In this document: positions 9,257-15,562 of the stretch, piece by piece
Layout of the letters: the number at the start of each line of letters is the position of its first letter
How positions within the stretch are numbered: the first letter of the stretch is position 1
DNA from: DATMER01 sp963741305
Lineage (GTDB): Bacteria; Acidobacteriota; Thermoanaerobaculia; Multivoradales; UBA5704
NCBI GenBank assembly: GCA_963741305.1
Contig: CAVUHL010000003.1
Span: forward strand, 2,666,001 to 2,730,000
Reading direction: 5' to 3'
Length of the DNA: 64,000 bases
Notes under the pieces: model-generated
What the model was told of the DNA's origin: nothing
What the model saw: the letters and a program-made list of their open reading frames with translations, nothing else
The model's database searches: none
Translations under genes and position numbers: made by a program

Positions 9257-10483
9257 GCGGGCCTCGCCCGCCAGCCGGTCATCCACCAGCGCCTCCAAGC
9301 GGGAGAGCACGTCGTCCAGGCCGCGCACGGTCTCGTTCCGCGATTGGCGCTCGCGAGTCCTCGGCCGCCCCTCCCAGGCTTCAGTCCACAGGTTGCGCTC
9401 CTGCTCCAGCACGTCGCGCCTCAGCGTAAGGCCGTGGCGGGAGAAGACCGGCGCAAGCCGGTCGTAGTTCTGGAGCAGGTACCGGCGGGTGGAGCCGTAG
9501 GCGTGCTCGCACACGGTCCGGCGGTCGGCGAAGCTGAAGATGTTGGTGAAGAACATCAGGTAGTCGTCCTTCTCGGGCTGGATGAGGACCACGTCCGAGC
9601 CCTTGAACCTCTGCTCGTAGGCGGCCATGCCCAGCTCGAGGCGCGAGTGGATCACGGTACGGAAAGTCTGGGACAGCACCGTGGGCAGGCCGCGTTCGAG
9701 GAGATTGCCCCGCTTCATGATCCCCGCCTGCACCGCGCGCACCGTATCCACCGGGACGATCGGATTGATGCAGATCACCAGGTTGGCCCCGGCCTCAAGG
9801 GCGACCGAGGCGTGCAGTGTCTTGAGCAGGATGCCGTCGACGTAGAAGCGGCCGTCGATCTCCACCGGCGGGTAGAGCCCGGGCAGAGCGCCGCTGGCCT
9901 GCGCAGCCTGGGAGATCGGGACGTGATCGAGCCCTGGCTCGCCGAAGCGCACCGCCTGGCCCGAGTCGAGGTCGGCTGCCACCACGATCAGGCGCTTGCC
10001 CAGGAGGCGGAAGTCGTCCGTCCTCCCCTTCATGTTGTAGATCTTCTCCAGGTACTCGCGGATCGGCTCGTTGTCGAACACCGCCACGGGCAGAGCCCGC
10101 GACAGGCCGAAAAGCGTGTCGAAAAGAGTCCGCTGGCGGAAGTTGGCCACGTAATCCCGCAGGCCGTCGGCGAGCAACCCCGGGATCATGCGGCTGCGCT
10201 TGCGCAGCTCCTTGACCGCGGGCGTCAGGAACGTCTCCGGGACGAACGGGTGCTCGCCCGGCTCCTGGGAGACGATGGCGCGGCACATCTGCGCCGTCGT
10301 GATGTCGTTGGCGAGGTTGGCGTTGATGAAGGCGCCGGAGCTCACCCCCACGTAGACGTGGAGATCGGTGAAATCCACGCCTTCGAGGGCTTCGTCGAGG
10401 GCCCTGAGGACGCCGATCTCGTAGATGGCGCCCTCAGGGCCTCCGCCGGCAAGGGCCAGGCCGATCTTGGGAGACGGCTGCAT
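9245..10483 (-). CDS. Patatin-like phospholipase / lipid acyl hydrolase
   Basis: 412 residues. The patatin signature is clear: the oxyanion loop GGGPEGAIYEIGVLRAL at residues ~13-28, the nucleophile elbow G-V-S-S-G with Ser48, and the second catalytic element D-G-(I) in FYVDGILLKT. Patatins use a Ser-Asp dyad to hydrolyse acyl esters of phospholipids or neutral lipids. The ATG has a GGAGGAG site 6 bp upstream. It is the last gene of a phaR-phasin-phasin-patatin group, with 30 bp after the second phasin. An action on the lipid coat or contents of storage granules is therefore plausible, but this is inferred from position only. The long C-terminal region (~250-412) is not assigned. Confidence 0.85.
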   Translation of the reverse strand: MQPSPKIGLALAGGGPEGAIYEIGVLRALDEALEGVDFTDLHVYVGVSSGAFINANLANDITTAQMCRAIVSQEPGEHPFVPETFLTPAVKELRKRSRMIPGLLADGLRDYVANFRQRTLFDTLFGLSRALPVAVFDNEPIREYLEKIYNMKGRTDDFRLLGKRLIVVAADLDSGQAVRFGEPGLDHVPISQAAQASGALPGLYPPVEIDGRFYVDGILLKTLHASVALEAGANLVICINPIVPVDTVRAVQAGIMKRGNLLERGLPTVLSQTFRTVIHSRLELGMAAYEQRFKGSDVVLIQPEKDDYLMFFTNIFSFADRRTVCEHAYGSTRRYLLQNYDRLAPVFSRHGLTLRRDVLEQERNLWTEAWEGRPRTRERQSRNETVRGLDDVLSRLEALVDDRLAGEARLPG

Positions 10484-10513
10484 GAACGCTCCTCCGCCTG
10501 GGCGGACGTTGGG

Positions 10514-10972
10514 TCAGGCCATGATCTTGGACGGATCGATCGGGTCGCCCGACGCGGTCACGATCGTGCTGCCGCTCTCTCCGCCGACCACCGCGCTGGC
10601 CATCGGAGCCGCCGGGGTGACGCGCGGCTTGAGCATCTCGACCTTGGCGTTGAGCTCCTCGACCCGCTGCGTGAGGTTGCGGATCTCGTCGCGGCTGGGC
10701 ACGCCCATCCGGTGGAGGGCATTGGTCACGGCCTCGTCGAGCTTGCCGCTCCAGGTGTTCCAGAGCTCGTCGGTCGTGCTCTTCGCGCCCTCGAACTGCT
10801 TCTTGGCCTCCTCGCGGCCCCGGGTCTCGTAGTCGCGGCCCCGGTCGACGAGGCGGTCGAACACCTTGGTGCCCTCCTCACCGGCGGAGGCGAGGGCGCC
10901 GAGGCCGGCGAGCCAGATGCGGTGGGCGGACTCTTTCAACTCGTCCTGCAGGTTCTTGGTGGTCTCGTTCAT
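10514..10972 (-). CDS. Phasin-family granule-associated protein
   Basis: 152 residues. Short, highly charged and helical, with the pattern of poly(hydroxyalkanoate) granule-associated proteins (KESAHRIWLAGLGALASAGEEGTKVFDRLVDRGRDYE near residues 12-48). It ends in a coiled-coil-like stretch (EIRNLTQRVEELNAKVEML). Phasins coat storage granules through amphipathic helices and limit granule coalescence. The gene starts 3 bp after the stop of a second phasin and shares its central pattern (LAG(L/I)GAxxxA...LFDRLVxRGR), so the two are paralogues in one operon headed by phaR. No PHA synthase gene is visible in the window. Confidence 0.8.
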   Translation of the reverse strand: MNETTKNLQDELKESAHRIWLAGLGALASAGEEGTKVFDRLVDRGRDYETRGREEAKKQFEGAKSTTDELWNTWSGKLDEAVTNALHRMGVPSRDEIRNLTQRVEELNAKVEMLKPRVTPAAPMASAVVGGESGSTIVTASGDPIDPSKIMA

Positions 10973-10975
10973 GGC

Positions 10976-11386
10976 TTACCTCGCTTCTTCGGGAGTGATG
11001 ATGATTCTTTCGGCAACTTCACGGGCCGCCGCGTATTCGTCGATCTGACGGGACAGGATTTCCAGGCGCGCGGAAAGGACCTTGAGGTCGTCGCGCGTGA
11101 GGACTCCGACCTTCTTGAGGACCTGCCGGGCTTCGTACTCGACCGTGTCCTGGAACAGCTTGCCGGCTTCGTGCACGGCGCCGCTGGCGCGGTCGGCAAA
11201 GGCCTCGGCGGCCTTGCGCTGGCGCTCGTCGAGAGGACGCCCGCGCTCGACCAGCCGGTCGAACAGCCTCAGGCTGGCATTGTCCGCCTCGACCACGGCG
11301 CCGATGCCGGCGAGCAGAAGGTTGCGGCCTGCGTTGAGCAGCTCACGCCCGATGCTGCCGGTAGTGGTGGTTTGAGCTTCGCTCAT
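10976..11386 (-). CDS. Phasin-family granule-associated protein
   Basis: 136 residues from the ATG at 11386, which overlaps the TGA of phaR in an ATGA arrangement. A GAGGAGA ribosome site sits just upstream inside phaR, so translation is probably coupled to phaR. The sequence GRNLLLAGIGAVVEADNASLRLFDRLVERGR is the phasin-type amphipathic helix. The C-terminus (TRDDLKVLSARLEILSRQIDEYAAA) is coiled-coil-like. An in-frame extension to 11764 would run through phaR in another frame and is rejected. A granule-coat role is known for the family; that this organism makes PHA is inferred. Confidence 0.8.
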   Translation of the reverse strand: MSEAQTTTTGSIGRELLNAGRNLLLAGIGAVVEADNASLRLFDRLVERGRPLDERQRKAAEAFADRASGAVHEAGKLFQDTVEYEARQVLKKVGVLTRDDLKVLSARLEILSRQIDEYAAAREVAERIIITPEEAR

Positions 11387-11850
11387 CCGACTTTCTCCTC
11401 TCGTCCCACCGGGACGGTATTGGCTGTAGTAACGGTGCCTTGTTCCCGCTCGAGATCGGTCAGGGACGACTCGAGCTGCTCGAGCCGGGCCCGCAGGCTC
11501 GACATCTCCTCGCGCACCCGGCGCACGGGCGCCAGCCGGTCGATGGATGCCTGGACCAGCCGGTCCACGCCGCTGGAGACCTGCTCGAAGCCGGAGCTGA
11601 CGGCGCGCTCGCCTATGCGGACGAGGTCGTGAAGCAGTTCGCTCGGCAGGAACGACGTGCCGCGGCGGCCCTCGTCGAGGATGATCTGGGTCAGGGTCTG
11701 CGAGGTGACGTCTCCCCCGGTGGCGTTGTCGACCACCTTGACCTCCTGCCCCTGCCGGATCCACCCGGAGATCTCGTCCAGAGAGACGTAGCGGCTCTCT
11801 TCGGTATCGTAGAGCTTGCGGCTTTCATAGCGTTTGATCAGCCGGATCAT
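11383..11850 (-). CDS. phaR: PhaR-type polyhydroxyalkanoate synthesis repressor
   Basis: 155 residues. The N-terminus (IKRYESRKLYDTEESRYVSLDEISGWIRQGQEVKVVDNATGGDVTSQTLTQII) is the hallmark PHB/PHA accumulation regulator DNA-binding domain, followed by an accumulation-regulatory region and a C-terminal coiled coil (SLRARLEQLESSLTDLERE). In characterised PhaR proteins the protein represses phasin and its own gene and is released when it binds nascent PHA granules. Here it heads an operon with two phasins and a patatin, and a PhaR-box-like palindrome lies 60-74 bp upstream. Autoregulation is therefore likely but unproven. Confidence 0.9.
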   Translation of the reverse strand: MIRLIKRYESRKLYDTEESRYVSLDEISGWIRQGQEVKVVDNATGGDVTSQTLTQIILDEGRRGTSFLPSELLHDLVRIGERAVSSGFEQVSSGVDRLVQASIDRLAPVRRVREEMSSLRARLEQLESSLTDLEREQGTVTTANTVPVGREEKVG

Positions 11851-11909
11851 GGATGTGCCTCCTCAAGGAACGAGGCTGCAAAACGACTGCCGCGTTCCGA
11901 CAGTGAATA

Positions 11910-11924
11910 TACCGCACTGCGGCA
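11910..11924. promoter_or_regulatory. Putative PhaR operator upstream of phaR
   Basis: TACCGCACTGCGGCA is a near-perfect palindrome around the core GCACTGC, 60 bp upstream of the phaR start codon. Characterised PhaR sites have TGC/GCA half-sites around a GCACTGC-like centre. The same 12-bp core (CCGCACTGCGGC) occurs once more at 20501-20512, upstream of the ArsA-like genes. Confidence 0.55.
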
Positions 11925-11984
11925 TAGGCGTCAAGAGGAATTGTGACGCAGCGCGGCAAGGGAGGTTCTCCCACTCCAGGTTAT

Positions 11985-12320
11985 GCTCCGAAAACCTCCT
12001 CCTCAGCCTCTAAAACGAGAGGGGATGCTTCTCCCCTTCATTAAGTTGGAGCAAAACCCAGTCCAGGGAAGACAAAACCTCTTGGATTCGGAGCATCTTC
12101 ACGGTGCGAAGATGTAGCCACAAATATTTATGCTCCGAATTACTGAGCCTGAGGCTCCGAATGTTTCCAAGATGCTCCGAAATGAGGTCGATATGCTCCA
12201 AAAATCAAAGCGGCAATCCTCGCCAACCCAGTAGATGCTCCAAAACAAAACGCATTCGGAGCATAATTCTGGGATCACAAGCCCTGAATCTGTGATTTGG
12301 AGCATCCTAAACCGGCGGGA
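11985..12320. repeat. 21-bp-grid repeat array 1 (GCTCCGAA motif, both orientations)
   Basis: Non-coding stretch between phaR and the TPR gene, visibly more AT-rich than its surroundings. The motif GCTCC(G/A)AA or its complement TTCGGAGC recurs on a 21-bp grid counted from 11985. Forward copies lie at 11985, 12132, 12154 (1 bp off), 12174, 12195 and 12237. Inverted copies (GGAGC) lie at 12048, 12090, 12258 and 12299 (1 bp off). The other grid positions carry degenerate versions. About 16 units. The only reading frames are short and lack gene-like features. Array geometry matches the arrays at 38.3 and 55.7 kb, but the motif differs. Confidence 0.7.
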
Positions 12321-12364
12321 CTACAACGCTCAGGGGTTTTCGTCGTTACGGCGTAAGCGCGGTC

Positions 12365-14101
12365 TCAGGAAGCCTGGGCAAGTGCCGCCCTGACCTCTTT
12401 CACATCTCGATCCAAGATTTCTGGCAACTCCCGCAGATGAGCAGGCACCTCGGGGAATTCCTCCACAAGCCGGCTCACGGTCTGCTGCCCCTCCACAAGA
12501 GCGGCCAGAGCTTCCTCCAAGTGACCCAGTAATTGCAGAACGTTCCCTATTCTCAAAAGCGAAAGAGCCAGATCCCACCGCCACTCCGGTCGATCCGGGT
12601 CCTGCTCCAGCAGACGGCGCATCAGACCCAAGGACTTCTCGTACGACGACAGGACTCGATCCAACGAGCCACGAGCACGATGCACGTCACCGATCTTGAT
12701 GAGGCTTACCGACAGGTCCCGAAGCCACGCCGGTCGATCCGGGTCCTGCTCCAGCAGACGGCGCCTCAGACCCAACGACTCCTCGTACGATGACAGGGCT
12801 CGATCCAACGAGCCACGAGTTTCATGCACGTTACCGATCTTCTCCAGGATCACTGACAGGTCCCGAAGCCACGCCGGTCGATCCGGGTCCTGCTCCAGCA
12901 GACGGCGCATCAGGCCCAACGACTCCTCATGCGACGACAGGGCTCGATCCAACGAGCCGCGATCACCATGCACGTTACCGATCTTCTCCAGGCTCACCGA
13001 CAGGTCCCGAAGCCACGCCGGTCGATCCGGGTCCTGCTCCAGCAGACGGCGCATCAGACCCAACGACTCCTCGTACGACGACAGGGCTCGATCCAACGAG
13101 CCGCGCGCACGATGCACGTCACCGATCTTTTCCAGGCTCACCGACAGGTCCCGAAGCCACTCCGGTCGATCCGGGTCCTGCTCCAGCAGACGGCGCACCA
13201 GACCCAACGACTCCTCGTACGACGACAGGGCTCGATCCAACGAGCCACGAGCAAGATGCACGTTACCGATCTTGTTGAGGCTCACCGACAGGTCCCGAAG
13301 CCACTCCGGGTCCTGCGCCGCGAGACGTCGATCCAACGCGAGAGCCTCTTCGTATGCAGCCAATGCGCGAGCCAGCGTCCCCCTTTCCTCCTCATATTGA
13401 CCCAACCGATCGAGCCAGATGGAGAGAGATCGGAGGGCCGAAGTGTCCTCGGGCGCCTCCTCTACATTCTTCCGCGCCGTCTCGACTTCTTGACGCAGCC
13501 GCTCAGGATCCCTTTCCCAGAGCGCGGCCCTCTCTTCTCGTAACAGCGGTTCGGGCTGCCCAAGCTCGATCGCTGGTCTTTCGGAAACCGCGCCCATTGC
13601 AGCCAGATGGGTCGCCGTGCTCCGCACGGACCAGAAGTCCGGCGCCTCTCGGGCGAAGACCACCTCCAGGCTTGGGGGGAGGCAAAGGATGAAGGCACAA
13701 GGGACCCGCTGCGCGATTCCGTTCCGGCGCTCATTCATGATCCGGAAGGCGTTCCGCCACGCCGCTTCGTCCTTCTCGGCGGCGTCCGAGGCGTCGAGGA
13801 CCACGAATTTTGGAGGCTTCCTGCCCGGCTCTCCCACGGTAACCAGAGGCTCCAGCACCGTCGAGACGATCTCCTGAAAAGTGAGCGCCCGGCTGACGTC
13901 CCACCGGGGCTGGATCCGTACCGCGGGTCCCCCGGTCTCCTCCTCCAGAAAGCGCACCGCCGCCTGGGCGGTGAGAGGGGTCTCGCAGACAAGGATGTGG
14001 AAACGGAAGCCCTCGCCGAGGGCGAGCGCGTCCAGAAGACGCTGCATCCCCCGGTCGTCCCGAAGGGTCTCGGCAAGGGAGTCTGGGCCGGTCTCAGGCA
14101 C
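12365..14101 (-). CDS. TPR protein with N-terminal degenerate ATPase-like domain
   Basis: 578 residues, GTG start overlapping the upstream ATPase gene by 8 bp. Residues ~1-190 look like an AAA/STAND-type alpha-beta fold (RFHILVCETPLTAQAAVRFLE, KFVVLDASDAAEKDEAAWR, CAFILCLPPSLEVVF), but the P-loop position reads CETPLTAQ, with no GxxxxGK[ST]. It is probably unable to bind nucleotide in the usual way. Residues ~225-570 are TPRs, with five nearly identical 48-residue units (SLxKIGNVHxARGSLDRALSSYEESLGLMRRLLEQDPDRPxWLRDL). The DNA of these units is almost identical, a substrate for copy-number change. It probably acts with the ATPase next door; an immunity or signalling role is inference. Confidence 0.75.
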   Translation of the reverse strand: MPETGPDSLAETLRDDRGMQRLLDALALGEGFRFHILVCETPLTAQAAVRFLEEETGGPAVRIQPRWDVSRALTFQEIVSTVLEPLVTVGEPGRKPPKFVVLDASDAAEKDEAAWRNAFRIMNERRNGIAQRVPCAFILCLPPSLEVVFAREAPDFWSVRSTATHLAAMGAVSERPAIELGQPEPLLREERAALWERDPERLRQEVETARKNVEEAPEDTSALRSLSIWLDRLGQYEEERGTLARALAAYEEALALDRRLAAQDPEWLRDLSVSLNKIGNVHLARGSLDRALSSYEESLGLVRRLLEQDPDRPEWLRDLSVSLEKIGDVHRARGSLDRALSSYEESLGLMRRLLEQDPDRPAWLRDLSVSLEKIGNVHGDRGSLDRALSSHEESLGLMRRLLEQDPDRPAWLRDLSVILEKIGNVHETRGSLDRALSSYEESLGLRRRLLEQDPDRPAWLRDLSVSLIKIGDVHRARGSLDRVLSSYEKSLGLMRRLLEQDPDRPEWRWDLALSLLRIGNVLQLLGHLEEALAALVEGQQTVSRLVEEFPEVPAHLRELPEILDRDVKEVRAALAQAS

Positions 14102-15428
14102 CGGGCGCTACCGCCTGAAGCTTTTTCTTCAGGTCGCGGATGGCATCCTCGACGCCGGGGATACGCCGCACGGCGGGGTGCAGGTCGTACCAATCGCCGC
14201 CATTGAGGTAGCGCAGGACGGCGCTGTTCTGGAGCATCAGGTCGGCCGCTGGACGGTGGCCGTCGTTCTCGATGGTGAGGTAGTGGGTGACCGCCACCCG
14301 GGCGAGCCACTCGAAGGCGTCGGCTGGCACGAGCTTTCGGTAGTCATCCCAGACGTCTCCGACGATCAGCTTCAGCTCGTCGTCCGGCACGGGGTTCTCG
14401 CGGACCAGGATGACCGCCTGGATCATCCGGACAATCTCCCGCGGATAGCCGGCCGACCAGACGATGAGCTCCTCAACGCGCCTCTCCATCTCCGGCCCCA
14501 GCATCTCGGCCAGGATGTCATCCGGTACGCGGCGACGGATCAAGAGGCGAGCTACGTCGATCCCTGGACGGTAGGCGGTCCCATCCCGGTCGTGGAGCTT
14601 GATCATGGGGAGGAACTCGATCCCCTTGCAGCGGTTCACCAGGGCCGGTGGAGCGGTGAATAGAAGGTGAACAGGCATGCGCAGGTAAGGGGCTCCGGCG
14701 GCGAAAACGCGCTCCGCACTGGTGAGGACCGTCTCCCAGTTGGTGCTCATCCCCCGCAGCTTCTCCAGCGAGTCGAAGATCACGATGACATCCCGGTTGC
14801 CGAGGCGGAGGGCGCGGTCCCTGAGGAGGGTCATCTCGTCCCGGGCTTGCTTGAGGAAGGTGGTCAGGTTGGCCGAGACGGTCTCCCGGACCCGCTGGCG
14901 GAGCGTAGGCCGGGTTTTCATCTCGACGACCAGGCTGGGGCCACCTGGGATGGAGTACTCCGCCTGACCGAGCTGGACGTCGGTGCGCCTCAGCCAGTTC
15001 CAGAAGCGGGTCAGGTAACCATCTTCAAGTGCCTGCGCCGGGTCCCTGCCTTCGGCTCGCAGGACAGCCGCTTCGGTCTGGTGGAGGACGGCGGCAACGA
15101 TATCGGGGATGTCGATGTCGTTGGCAAGGTCCAGTACCTCCTCCGCATCGATCAGAACGGGGAGCATGCGGCCGTCCTTTGGATCCCGTAGACGGGCCGC
15201 CAGGCGCCGCAGCTCCGTGGACTTGCCGGAACCGGGCAGACCGGTGAAGAGCTCAAAGACCGGCCGGTTCGAGAGCTCGATCTTGGCGGCGAGCCGCTCG
15301 ACCCAATTGTCGCCTCGGACCCGGGCCCCTTCGAGGGAGTCGATGTCGACGTTGCGCTCGTCGTCCGGCTCCAGGGGCTCCTGGGGATCGCAGAGGTTGT
15401 AGTACTTCTTGCGGGTCTCGAAGTCCAT
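14094..15428 (-). CDS. STAND/AAA-type P-loop ATPase
   Basis: 444 residues. The start is taken at the ATG at 15428 (MDFETRKKYYNL), with GGGAGGA upstream, rather than the longer MIIWSLP form. Walker A is GLPGSGKST at residues 63-71. A Walker B-like strand, VIVIFDSLEKL, lies near residue 225. The C-terminal third contains a likely winged-helix region and ends YDLHPAVRRIPGVEDAIRDLKKKL. No effector domain is visible. Together with the overlapping TPR gene it forms a two-gene unit, ATPase plus TPR partner, of the kind found among bacterial signal-transduction or defence NTPases. The family is not recognised more precisely. Confidence 0.75.
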   Translation of the reverse strand: MDFETRKKYYNLCDPQEPLEPDDERNVDIDSLEGARVRGDNWVERLAAKIELSNRPVFELFTGLPGSGKSTELRRLAARLRDPKDGRMLPVLIDAEEVLDLANDIDIPDIVAAVLHQTEAAVLRAEGRDPAQALEDGYLTRFWNWLRRTDVQLGQAEYSIPGGPSLVVEMKTRPTLRQRVRETVSANLTTFLKQARDEMTLLRDRALRLGNRDVIVIFDSLEKLRGMSTNWETVLTSAERVFAAGAPYLRMPVHLLFTAPPALVNRCKGIEFLPMIKLHDRDGTAYRPGIDVARLLIRRRVPDDILAEMLGPEMERRVEELIVWSAGYPREIVRMIQAVILVRENPVPDDELKLIVGDVWDDYRKLVPADAFEWLARVAVTHYLTIENDGHRPAADLMLQNSAVLRYLNGGDWYDLHPAVRRIPGVEDAIRDLKKKLQAVAPGA

Positions 15429-15527
15429 TGCGGATCGGTCCTCCCTCGGTAGGGACCAAATTATCATCTGTGGGCCGAAATCATCCCCTCTTCTCCGCTA
15501 TCGCGCAAACCCGCGTCCCCAGAAGCG

Positions 15528-15533
15528 TATAAT
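15528..15533 (+). promoter_or_regulatory. Consensus -10 box upstream of the Ser/Thr kinase gene
   Basis: TATAAT occurs 30 bp before the ATG of the kinase gene in an otherwise GC-rich intergenic segment. No convincing -35 hexamer is visible at 16-18 bp. A housekeeping-type promoter is likely. Confidence 0.45.
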
Positions 15534-15562
15534 GGGAGTAGCGTCACTTTGGACAAAAATGA

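Noticed and set aside
9344..11632. A 762-codon plus-strand frame over the patatin and phasin genes
   Set aside because: It is antisense to four recognisable minus-strand genes with ribosome sites and overlaps.
10976..11764. Extension of the second phasin to 262 residues
   Set aside because: The extra N-terminus is the phaR coding region in another frame and is Arg/Pro/Gly-rich; the ATG at 11386 has its own ribosome site.
12010..12305. Short open frames (60-70 codons) in array 1
   Set aside because: There is no ribosome site, and their sequences follow the 21-bp repeat. Treated as non-coding.
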